From the NCBI GenBank assembly GCA_946221385.1, contig CAMIGX010000003.1:146682-210681 (forward strand): a stretch of DNA of 64,000 bases, in the 5' to 3' direction. The stretch comes from an uncultured Propionimicrobium sp. Lineage in GTDB: Bacteria; Actinomycetota; Actinomycetes; Propionibacteriales; Propionibacteriaceae. Made by a program: the position numbers and the translations under genes. How positions within the stretch are numbered: position 1 is the first letter of the stretch; every line of letters begins with the position of its first letter. The notes under the pieces were generated by a model. The model was not told the origin of the DNA. It ran no database searches and saw only the letters and a program-made list of their open reading frames with translations. Positions 1-7,043 of this stretch are shown here, in pieces.

Positions 1-570
1 GCGGTGCTTGTCGGCGTAATTGGGCTGGGACTGCTCGGTCTCGACGACGGCAGTCTGCTGAGTTGGACGCGGCATTGCGACTACGCCGGAGGTCGCGGGG
101 AACTGGCCCGCTTTGAGCCCGGCACGGCCTGGATGACCGTCCTGAGCATCCTGGACGCCCTGGGAGACCGCATCCGAAATTGACTTGATGCTGGCCTTGG
201 TCTCAGCAATCGTCATCTCGGGAGCCTTGACCTTACGGACCTGCTGCCAGCCGATCAGCGCGAGGATCGCGACGATGATCAACACCAGGGCGGCGATGAT
301 CCCGAAACCGATGCACAAGGAGGTGACGGCGCTCATGCCCAGGGCCTGGTTGAAGATGATCGCAATGCCGAAACCCGCGACCAGCAGCAAGATCCACAGC
401 AACGCGGCACCAAAAATTCCCGCAGCGGCGAACATGCCAGCGCCGATGCCGCCGTGCTTTGCGGCCGGCTTGAGCTCGGCCTTCGCGAGCTCGCTGATAT
501 CGCTCAGCATGCGCGGCGCGGACTCTTTGATCGTCTCGATGTAATCTCCGATCGAGGGACGCTTGGCCAT
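1..570 (-). CDS. Phage holin family / holin-X-like membrane protein (partial)
   Basis: The gene begins with ATG at 570 behind a good ribosome-binding site (GAGAAGGAGACACTA) and stays open for 190 codons to the window edge, so its 3' end is missing. The protein starts MAKRPSIGDYIETIKESAPR and has an amphipathic N-terminus. About 25 hydrophobic residues near 50-75 and a second stretch near 82-108 form a two-helix hairpin. A charged, then Gln/Thr/Pro-rich tail follows. This architecture is that of the actinobacterial holin-superfamily III (DUF1469) proteins, small inner-membrane proteins usually encoded in core chromosome and not in phages. Function in the cell is not established. No phage genes lie nearby, so lysis is unlikely to be its role. 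Confidence 0.7.
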   Translation of the reverse strand, partial: MAKRPSIGDYIETIKESAPRMLSDISELAKAELKPAAKHGGIGAGMFAAAGIFGAALLWILLLVAGFGIAIIFNQALGMSAVTSLCIGFGIIAALVLIIVAILALIGWQQVRKVKAPEMTIAETKASIKSISDAVSQGVQDAQDGHPGRAGLKAGQFPATSGVVAMPRPTQQTAVVETEQSQPNYADKHR

Positions 571-661
571 TAGTGTCTCCTTCTCAGCTCACCAGCCGCG
601 GCTAGATCAGCTCGGCAGCAACGTCTTGGTTGCTGTGCAGTCCCGTGTTTGGTCGAGCCAT

Positions 662-723
662 GGGCAGCGCTGAATCAATTAAGCCTTCAGATCCAGATTA
701 GACCACTATCTGGATGACTGCCC
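662..723. repeat. Nested inverted repeats between two minus-strand genes
   Basis: Outer arms GGGCAG (662-667) and CTGCCC (718-723) enclose a perfect 8-bp inner inverted repeat, ATCCAGAT (691-698) and ATCTGGAT (708-715), with a 9-nt loop. It lies downstream of the methyltransferase gene and upstream of the holin-like gene. It could be a terminator-like hairpin (no T-run) or an operator. The rest of 571-771 shows nothing else. Confidence 0.45.
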
Positions 724-771
724 ACTGTAGCGAGCATCGGACTGGCCTGTCTGGTCGCGAAATGATCCTGC

Positions 772-1566
772 TCACAAGATGATGCTCAGGCCATCGTCAC
801 CAGACAGCCGAACCGGCGTGGTCAGCTCGCTGTGATCGACTTGAAGTCGCCAAGCGCGCAGCTGGTAAGGCAGCCGCAGGCCGGACGGCCCGGCAGCATC
901 GTCATAGAGCTTGCCGACTTGCTGCTTCAGTTCTGCCAACTGCGCGGCTGACAGGTCAGCTGGATCGACGCTGCGAGCAGCCATGTCGACTAGCTCGAAG
1001 CGAGTGATTTCGGTCCAAATCCGAAAATCACGGGTCTCTAAGTCATCGAAATGTCGACTATTCGACAGCGACCTCAAAGTTTCATCGGCACTGATGGGAG
1101 CCATTGCGCTTGGCTCTATCGACTGCATCAGCGCGATGAGTCGCTGCACCCATGGCACAGTGTCGTCTCGGACTAGCCGGGCGCCACTGACCGATCCGCC
1201 CGGACGCAAGACCCGGGCCAGCTCAGCGATGCTGCGGCTGCTCATCGGCTGACGAATAGCAGTGCATAAGACGAAGTCAACCGAGCAATCGCGCATTGGG
1301 ACTGCGTCAAGACGAGCGACTAGTAGATCCAAGTTGGCTTCAGATAGGCCGCGTTGAATCGTCGGATGGCTGGAGTGCTTGGCCCGTTCCAGCAATTCAA
1401 ATTGGCCGCTCAGCGCCCATACGTGATGCCCCTGGTTCAACAGGTCATTGATCTGTGTTTTGCCCGAGCCGAGTAAGAGCACGGCCGATGGGGAATGCGA
1501 AATGGGTCCGAGCATCCAGTCCAAAGCTGCCGCTGGGATGCGGACACGTTGTTTGGCTGGACTCAC
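772..1566 (-). CDS. Class I SAM-dependent methyltransferase
   Basis: This 264-residue protein has a SAM-binding fold: a glycine-rich motif I (VLLLGSGKTQINDLL), an acidic strand after LARLDAVPMRDCSVDFVL, and the post-motif ELARVLRPGGSVSGARLVR, typical of UbiE/COQ5-like small-molecule methyltransferases. The substrate cannot be told. I chose the GTG at 1566 because a TAGACT hexamer on the minus strand (1574-1579) sits exactly 7 nt upstream, as at several other genes here, suggesting a leaderless message. An in-frame ATG at 1686 would add 40 residues with no homology-like character. The gene is divergent from the Tad secretion operon, an arrangement seen in related actinobacteria, but there is no direct sign of a role in secretion. 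Confidence 0.75.
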   Translation of the reverse strand: MSPAKQRVRIPAAALDWMLGPISHSPSAVLLLGSGKTQINDLLNQGHHVWALSGQFELLERAKHSSHPTIQRGLSEANLDLLVARLDAVPMRDCSVDFVLCTAIRQPMSSRSIAELARVLRPGGSVSGARLVRDDTVPWVQRLIALMQSIEPSAMAPISADETLRSLSNSRHFDDLETRDFRIWTEITRFELVDMAARSVDPADLSAAQLAELKQQVGKLYDDAAGPSGLRLPYQLRAWRLQVDHSELTTPVRLSGDDGLSIIL

Positions 1567-1765
1567 GCAGATGAGTCTACGAGCTGTGCAACGCTGAACA
1601 ACGAACCGCTTAGTTACGAGATCATTTGTCCCTCCTATCTGGCTAGATTGCGTCACCCTTAGCCAAGGCCCGAATTGCCTTTTCATTTGGCAGACCCGGC
1701 TCTAGGCGGTGCAGTGTCGGCAGTGCATGGGTCTTTTCTAGTCGGCGAAGATCGCCAAATTGCGG

Positions 1766-1805
1766 TTTTCCACAGTCGAAAAACTATCCGGCTTAGTTGT
1801 CCACA
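1766..1805 (+). promoter_or_regulatory. Pair of DnaA-box-like sites upstream of the Tad operon
   Basis: TTTTCCACA (1766-1774) and TTGTCCACA (1797-1805) lie in the same orientation 31 bp apart, about three helical turns. The second equals the box favoured by high-GC actinobacteria; the first differs at one or two positions. They lie just upstream of the likely promoter of the ssd gene (CATAGT at 1833-1838, 6 nt before the ATG). A regulatory role for DnaA here is inference. Confidence 0.35.
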
Positions 1806-1844
1806 GGCTGAAAAATTTCGCAGGTGACCGCCCATAGTCCAGGC

Positions 1845-2888
1845 ATGGCAAATCAGGCGCTGGTGGTGACCAGAGACGAACAACTGCTCTCAGCGGTGGA
1901 GGCAGCTGCGGCGGCAGCGGACGCGCGGCTGCTGTGTGCGGCTGAGATCAGTGAGGTGCGCCGGCACTGGCAAGACTGTGGCACGGTCCTAGTCGGTACC
2001 GACATGGCTTCCTTGGTGGTCGGTCTCGCGTTGCCGGTGCGCGCTGGTCTGCACGTCATCGGTCGGATCGAGCAGCAGGTACTGAACTGGTCGGTTCCGC
2101 TGCATGCGCCAGCGCTTCTCTTGCCGCAACAAAGTGGCTTTCTGAGTTCGATTCTGACCACCGCTGGCGAGGGCGAGGTGGTCCAAGCTCCGCTAGTTAG
2201 AGTGCTCGGTGGTCATGGCGGAGCCGGCGCGACGACCTTCGCTGCGGCGTTAGCGCAGTGCGCGGCGAGTCGACGTCGTCAGCCGCTCAAATCTGCCCTT
2301 GTTGAAATGGATCGCTTTGGCGGCGGGATCGAGCTCGTCTTTGGCGCCGAGCAGGCTCCCGGTTGGCGGTGGTGCGATCTTGCGTCGGCTTCGGGGCACG
2401 TGGGCGATCTCACTGGGCAGTTACCAAATGTCAGCGGCGTAGACCTGGTTTCGCTGTCTACTGCGCAGCCTAAATCTGATCTAGCTGGCCCCGACGCGAT
2501 CCGCGCCATCATCGGCTCGCTTCGCCGAAGCCATGACTTCGTGATCCTCGATGCAGGTTGTCCCAGCGGTGAGCCGATCAGCTTCGCGGCGCGGACGCTG
2601 CTGATAGTCGCCGCTGATGTGAAGGCAGTGCTCTCAGCGCGGGCGAGAATCAGCGATTTCGGACTGCATGATGCTGACCTGGTGGTTCGCACCGCAGTCA
2701 ATTGGCGCTTAGATCCCAAAGCTGTCGCCGAGACGTTGGGTCTGCCGCTGGCCGGCGTCGTGCAGACCGAGCGGCGGATTTCGCTGGACGCTGTCATCGG
2801 AACCCCGCCAGGGCGAATCGACAGATCTGCTCTCACCAAAGTCTGCCGACGGCTGCTCAATGACATCTTGGAAGGACCGAATCGATGA
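1845..2888 (+). CDS. ssd: Septum-site-determining / CpaE-like ATPase (Ssd, TadZ-like)
   Basis: This 347-residue protein belongs to the helicase/secretion-neighbourhood CpaE-like family of actinobacteria, MinD/ParA relatives that help place Tad machinery and, in mycobacteria (Ssd), affect septation. The N-terminal third is a receiver-like domain starting MANQALVVTRDEQLL. A degenerate P-loop, LGGHGGAGATTFAAAL, lies near residues 129-144, without the signature lysine of classical ParA, which is normal for this family. FVILDAGCPSG is the Walker-B-like strand. ATG 1845 fits the family's usual N-terminus and has CATAGT 6 nt upstream. A GTG at 1824 would add seven residues. It is the first gene of the Tad operon, and its stop overlaps the tadA start (ATGA). 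Confidence 0.85.
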   Translation: MANQALVVTRDEQLLSAVEAAAAAADARLLCAAEISEVRRHWQDCGTVLVGTDMASLVVGLALPVRAGLHVIGRIEQQVLNWSVPLHAPALLLPQQSGFLSSILTTAGEGEVVQAPLVRVLGGHGGAGATTFAAALAQCAASRRRQPLKSALVEMDRFGGGIELVFGAEQAPGWRWCDLASASGHVGDLTGQLPNVSGVDLVSLSTAQPKSDLAGPDAIRAIIGSLRRSHDFVILDAGCPSGEPISFAARTLLIVAADVKAVLSARARISDFGLHDADLVVRTAVNWRLDPKAVAETLGLPLAGVVQTERRISLDAVIGTPPGRIDRSALTKVCRRLLNDILEGPNR

Positions 2889-4039
2889 CTCTCGACGTCG
2901 CACCCCTGACCCCAGATCTGGCCTACATTCGTAGTCAGCTGGCGCTGCTGGATCATCCTTGGACACCGCGGGATGTCGCAGATGTGTTGCGGTCCAGCGG
3001 CATGCTGTTTAGCGACGCTTCCTTACTGTTGACGGTGGACGCACTGCGTCGCGACAGCGTCGGGGCAGGACCGCTGACCGAGCTGCTCGAGCTCCCCGGC
3101 GTCACCGATGTACTGGTTGACGGACCAGATCGGGTGCTCATCGATTGCGGATTTGGGCTCGAACGCACCGCGGTGCGCTTTGAATCTGACGACGCCGTCC
3201 GCAAGCTCGCGGTACGGCTTGCTGCCTCAGTCGGTCGACGGCTAGACGACGCAATGCCTTTCGTCGACGCCAGACTGCCATCCGGTGTGCGGCTGCATGC
3301 CATCTTGTCGCCGCTGGCAGATCCAGGCACTTGCATTTCACTGCGGGTGCCCGCCGACCGCAGTTTCACTTTCGCCCAATGGGTCGAGACGGGCTCATTG
3401 GCTCCCCAGCTAGCGGAAATCCTGCAGCGGGTCATCCAAAGTCGAGCGGCTTTCCTAGTCAGCGGCGGGACTGGTTCGGGTAAGACGACGTTGCTCGCCA
3501 GCTTGCTCGGGTTAGTGCCAGCCGATCAGCGGCTCTTGATCGTCGAAGATTCCAGAGAACTTAATCCGGCGCATCCGGCCTGCGTTCGGCTGGAAAGCCG
3601 TGCCGCGAATTCTGAAGGCGCCGGTCTGGTCGCGATGACAGATCTGGTGCGTCAAGCGCTGCGAATGCGTCCGGACCGGCTAGTGGTGGGCGAGATCCGC
3701 GGTGCGGAGATCTGTGACCTGTTGATGGCGATGAATACCGGTCACGAGGGTGGCTGCGGGACTGTGCATGCTAATTCAGCCAGCGATATTTTGCCTCGGC
3801 TAGAGGCATTGGCGGCGTTAGGTGGCATGTCTAGAACCGCCTTGCACGCACAGACCGCCTCGGCACTGCAGTTGGTGGTGCACGTCAAACGATGCGCTGA
3901 CCGGAAGCGGCGGGTCAGCGAAATAGCGATCTTTGAACACGACAGCGACGGACTTCGCGTGCAGCCGGCGATAGCGCTGGATGAGGACTTTCAGCCACGT
4001 GAATTGGCTGGTTATCGACGCCTAGTGGCGATGCTGTGA
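2885..4039 (+). CDS. tadA: TadA/CpaF family secretion ATPase
   Basis: This 384-residue hexameric ATPase should power assembly of the Tad/Flp pilus or a related secretion device at the inner face of the membrane. The Walker A motif SGGTGSGKTTLLASLLG lies near residues 193-210. The Asp box follows in LLIVEDSRELNPAHP, and the Walker B and His boxes appear in RLVVGEIRGAEICDLLMAMNTGHEGGCGTVHANS (written here only to locate them, residues about 258-292). It matches the 'helicase/secretion neighborhood ATPase' subfamily. The ATG overlaps the preceding stop by 4 nt, so translational coupling is likely. About 85 nt without a gene separate it from tadB. Confidence 0.92.
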   Translation: MTLDVAPLTPDLAYIRSQLALLDHPWTPRDVADVLRSSGMLFSDASLLLTVDALRRDSVGAGPLTELLELPGVTDVLVDGPDRVLIDCGFGLERTAVRFESDDAVRKLAVRLAASVGRRLDDAMPFVDARLPSGVRLHAILSPLADPGTCISLRVPADRSFTFAQWVETGSLAPQLAEILQRVIQSRAAFLVSGGTGSGKTTLLASLLGLVPADQRLLIVEDSRELNPAHPACVRLESRAANSEGAGLVAMTDLVRQALRMRPDRLVVGEIRGAEICDLLMAMNTGHEGGCGTVHANSASDILPRLEALAALGGMSRTALHAQTASALQLVVHVKRCADRKRRVSEIAIFEHDSDGLRVQPAIALDEDFQPRELAGYRRLVAML

Positions 4040-4124
4040 TCCATGCGACATCCAGGACCGCATGCAGTGACGAAAATCAGCAGACACGTCCCCCTAGGTA
4101 GATGAGCATCGGAGGTAATCGCAG

Positions 4125-4913
4125 GTGATCTGGTTAGCCAGCGTCGCGACCGGCATGGTCATTTTCTTGATCATGCCGGCGCCGGTGCGGATGCCACGTC
4201 AACTGGCAGTGCCACAAAGACAGCACAGGACAGTGCCAATTGAGTGTGGGTTGGTGGGCATTGTTTGCTCGGTCGTCATCGCGGTCGCGCCCAATTGGTG
4301 GTGGCTGGCTGCCGCCGGGGGAATGGTGGCATTGGTAGCCGGGTGGCTCATCAAACGTTTTCGAGCTGCTCGAGCCCGCGCCGCGACCGCAAACGAAGTC
4401 ACGCATGGTTGCAGCGTCCTAGCGGCGCAATTGCGGATCGGTCAGATTCCCGCGCGAGCGTTGCAAGCTGCCGCGACGGACGTGGAACTTTTTCGGCCGG
4501 CGTGGGTGTGTCAACAAGTCGGTGGGGAAGTGGGTTCAGCGCTGACGCAGCTCGCTGAGCGGCCTGGTGCCGGCGGTCTGCAAGAGCTAGCCCGCGCCTG
4601 GCGGCTATGCGAGTTGTCCGGTGCGGCATTGGCGCCCGCGGTGCAGCAGGTCACCGCAGGACAACGCGTCATCATTGCTGCCCGACGTACCGTCGCAGCT
4701 GAATTGGCTGCGGCGAAAGCTACCGGTCGATTGCTGGCATGTCTACCGATCTTTGGCATCGCTTTCGGCTTCGTGGCTGGTGGCGATCCGATCAAGTTCT
4801 TGACCTCGACACTGGTGGGACAGGTCTGTTTGACCGTGGCGGTCTGCTTGGCCTGCGCTGGGCTCATCTGGACCGAGAAATTGGCTGACGGGATCGAACA
4901 GGAATTGGACTGA
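4125..4913 (+). CDS. tadB: TadB-like inner-membrane protein (type II secretion F domain)
   Basis: This 262-residue membrane protein starts at GTG 4125 behind a strong GGAGGTAATCGCAG leader. A hydrophobic N-terminal segment (residues 1-16) and two further segments (around 43-68) precede a helical T2SS-F-like domain with many Ala/Leu/Gln residues. A pair of C-terminal transmembrane segments follows (ACLPIFGIAFGFVAGG and TLVGQVCLTVAVCLACAG). TadB and TadC form the membrane platform on which TadA acts. It lies directly before tadC with a 3-nt gap. Confidence 0.82.
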   Translation: MIWLASVATGMVIFLIMPAPVRMPRQLAVPQRQHRTVPIECGLVGIVCSVVIAVAPNWWWLAAAGGMVALVAGWLIKRFRAARARAATANEVTHGCSVLAAQLRIGQIPARALQAAATDVELFRPAWVCQQVGGEVGSALTQLAERPGAGGLQELARAWRLCELSGAALAPAVQQVTAGQRVIIAARRTVAAELAAAKATGRLLACLPIFGIAFGFVAGGDPIKFLTSTLVGQVCLTVAVCLACAGLIWTEKLADGIEQELD

Positions 4914-4916
4914 GTC

Positions 4917-5660
4917 ATGAACGTCGCGTTGAGTCAAGGGCTGCTCTTTGCGCTGCTCGCGGTCGTCATCTGGCCAAATTCACCAAGACCTATTCCAAAG
5001 CCTTCGCATTTCACTTCGCGGTCACTGTCTGCGGCTGGCTCGAGCACAAAGCTGGGCAGCAAAGCGGTCGGTCGGGGTGTCGTCATGGCGCTTTTCGGCG
5101 CCTGCAGCGGATTCCTGTTGATCGATTTCGTCGGGCTCATCGCAGGCGCCGCTGCGGGCCTGCTGGCGTGGTGGCTCACCAATCACGACGGACGAGCCGA
5201 CCGACGCGTAGCAGCCGTCCTACGGGCACAATCCGCGCCGACTTTCGAGCTCTTAGCGTGCGCGCTGCAAGCCGGGCAGCCCTTGACTAGAGCGGTCGAA
5301 ACCGTCGCTTCGATCAGCCCGACGCCGACCCGAGAGATATTGAATCGTGTCGTCGCCCATTTGCGTATCGGCTGCTCGCAGCGAGAAGCCTGGTCACAGC
5401 TTCGCGACACATCAGGCTGGGAAGAGGTGGCACGTGATCTGGCTGCTTCGGCTGAGTCGGGAGCCGGACTAGCTGAACTATTGACGGCAGCGGCTGCTAA
5501 TGCCAGGGACGAGGCAGCCGCCCACGTTCAAACGCGGGCGCGAGCCGTCAACGTCCGCTCCGTGCTGCCGATGATGTGCTGTTTCCTGCCCAGCTTCGTG
5601 CTGGTTGGGGTCGTCCCGATCGTCGCTGGCGTGTTGTCCAGTGGCGTCTTGCGCCCATGA
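4917..5660 (+). CDS. tadC: TadC-like inner-membrane protein (type II secretion F domain)
   Basis: This 247-residue partner of TadB has an N-terminal hydrophobic segment, a second one at about residues 60-90 (GVVMALFGACSGFLLIDFVG and following), and a T2SS-F helical bundle. That bundle includes LLACALQAGQPLTRAVETVA and an AASAESGAGLAELL stretch typical of the family. The C-terminal membrane anchor is VLPMMCCFLPSFVLVGVVPI. It starts 3 nt after tadB and continues the operon. The sequence after it (5661-5790) carries two ATCCACAG motifs, possible weak DnaA boxes, before the pilin-like gene. Confidence 0.82.
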   Translation: MNVALSQGLLFALLAVVIWPNSPRPIPKPSHFTSRSLSAAGSSTKLGSKAVGRGVVMALFGACSGFLLIDFVGLIAGAAAGLLAWWLTNHDGRADRRVAAVLRAQSAPTFELLACALQAGQPLTRAVETVASISPTPTREILNRVVAHLRIGCSQREAWSQLRDTSGWEEVARDLAASAESGAGLAELLTAAAANARDEAAAHVQTRARAVNVRSVLPMMCCFLPSFVLVGVVPIVAGVLSSGVLRP

Positions 5661-5790
5661 ATCCACAGGCAGCATTGCCCGTTACCGCGCCCATCCACAG
5701 CCTTGTTGTCCCGATGACGGACATCGGTCATTTCGCCCACAGTATGGGTGCTCGCGCGAGGGCGCGGCATTAAGACTCAAGGAGCTCACA

Positions 5791-6096
5791 ATGACGAACA
5801 CCGCAGAACTCGAAGCTACCGACGATTACACCGAACAAATCGAACTCACCTACCTGAGCATTGATGATCAGCTCGATCTGCTCGATCAAAGCGCAGCGCG
5901 TCCAGTTAAACCGGTCGGCAAATTGCGTGCCGCCTGGCAGCGGGGCATGACCACCGCCGAATATGCGGTCGGCATTCTCGCTGCTGTGGCTTTCGCCTTG
6001 GTCTTGCTCAAGATCATCAGCGGCAACGAGTTTTTCACTGCCATGTTGAAGTTCGTCGTCGGGCTGATCGGAAAGATCGCCGGACAGCTGCCGTGA
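5791..6096 (+). CDS. DUF4244 / Flp pilin-like small protein
   Basis: The start ATG 5791 has a clear site AAGGAGCTCACA. The 101-residue protein has an acidic leader of about 50 residues, a basic stretch (KLRAAWQRG), and then G|MTTAEYAVGILAAVAFAL. That is a class III (Flp-type) prepilin processing site with glutamate at +5 of the mature protein, followed by one transmembrane helix. It is therefore the probable major pilin or pseudopilin of this Tad system (DUF4244 family, found in the same neighbourhood in many actinobacteria). The leader is longer than in classic Flp pilins. No prepilin peptidase gene is present in the window. Confidence 0.82.
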   Translation: MTNTAELEATDDYTEQIELTYLSIDDQLDLLDQSAARPVKPVGKLRAAWQRGMTTAEYAVGILAAVAFALVLLKIISGNEFFTAMLKFVVGLIGKIAGQLP

Positions 6097-6243
6097 TGAG
6101 CGTACGCAGGCGGCAGCTGAGCCGGATCAGAACTCTGGGATTACGGCCCGATCGAGTTCGAGATCGCCTTGGTCAGTTTTCCGGTTCGTTGATCCAGCTT
6201 CGCTGCCGTCTGCTAATCGCCGCAGGTCAGCGGAAGGATTCAC

Positions 6244-6621
6244 ATGAACTACGCATCGGTATCTCTAATCCGGCGCTTTGGATGCGCTCAGCGTGCCCAA
6301 GGAACGCACCGTGGCATGGTGACTGTCGAACTCGCGATCGGCATCCTCGCGTTAGCGATGGTGACGGTGATGCTCGGCTTCGCCGTGAGCTTGGTCGGTT
6401 TACATGGCGCTTGCGCTGACGTGGCCAGTCAGGTAGCCAGGCAGCTTGCCCGCGACGATTTCAAAGCGGCCGATGCCGCGAAAGCTCGGGCGCCCAAGAA
6501 TGCATCGATTCGGATCGACAATAGCGATTCGCTGGTCCGGGTTGAGGTGAGCGTCAACGCGAGTGTCGGGCGGGTAGGCATGGTCCCGATCAGTGCGACT
6601 GCGGTGGCCAGTCATGAATAG
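6244..6621 (+). CDS. TadE-like pseudopilin
   Basis: This 125-residue protein starts at ATG 6244 after CGGAAGGATTCAC. It has the same prepilin-type signal as the preceding gene, HRG|MVTVELAIGILALAMV, with glutamate at +5, followed by a single transmembrane helix. The periplasmic part, starting ACADVASQVARQLARDD, is small, as expected of TadE minor pseudopilins. The 147-nt gap from the DUF4244 gene holds no convincing gene. Its last 8 nt overlap the next gene. Confidence 0.8.
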   Translation: MNYASVSLIRRFGCAQRAQGTHRGMVTVELAIGILALAMVTVMLGFAVSLVGLHGACADVASQVARQLARDDFKAADAAKARAPKNASIRIDNSDSLVRVEVSVNASVGRVGMVPISATAVASHE

Positions 6622-6979
6622 ACGCACTGAACGCGGCGGGGGCAGCGCCTTAGCGATCGGCGCAATGCTGGTCTTGGTCGCGATCATGATCGGTTGCATT
6701 TGGGCAATGATGGCGCTCAGCGTGGCTAGGCAGGTACGTCATGCTGCCGACCTGGTGGCGCTGGCTGGCGCTCAAGCGCAGGTCGAAGGCCGAGATGCCT
6801 GCACCAAGGCGGGGAAGATCGCAGCTGCCAACAAAGTGGATCTAGACGATTGCAAATGCGAAGTCGGGGAAGGAGAATTCGTAGTCACCGTGCAAGTGTC
6901 AGCCGTGGCATTTGGCGTACGTGGCCACCAACAACGCATGCGGGCGTCAGCTGCGGCCGGCTATTTGGAAGGCCCCTAA
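6614..6979 (+). CDS. Helicase/secretion-neighbourhood TadE-like protein
   Basis: This 121-residue protein starts at ATG 6614 inside the end of the previous gene. It has a single N-terminal transmembrane helix (GGGSALAIGAMLVLVAIMIG) directly after a basic start (MNRRTER), then HAADLVALAGAQA, a signature of the Rv3655c-like 'TadE-like' family (also described as TadG-N-like). Three cysteines (DACTKAG and DDCKCEV) could form an extracytoplasmic disulfide. It lacks the +5 glutamate of the two preceding genes, so processing by the prepilin peptidase is doubtful. It is the last gene of the operon, and the helicase gene ends 64 nt away on the other strand. Confidence 0.78.
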   Translation: MNRRTERGGGSALAIGAMLVLVAIMIGCIWAMMALSVARQVRHAADLVALAGAQAQVEGRDACTKAGKIAAANKVDLDDCKCEVGEGEFVVTVQVSAVAFGVRGHQQRMRASAAAGYLEGP

Positions 6980-7043
6980 GCACAGTCGGCCCAGCAGTGG
7001 TTGGCCAAATCCAGACCAGTCTCGTGCAGAAGATGCCAGCCAG

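Noticed and set aside
1..570. Prophage indicated by the holin-like gene
   Set aside because: The DUF1469 type is a common core membrane protein, and no phage gene, integrase or attachment repeat is near.
1824..1844. GTG 1824 as start of the ssd gene
   Set aside because: It adds seven residues that do not resemble the family, while ATG 1845 fits the family start and has a CATAGT hexamer 6 nt upstream.
6093..6419. 108-codon frame between the DUF4244 and TadE-like genes
   Set aside because: Arginine-rich, overlaps the start of the well-supported TadE-like gene and has no domain signature.
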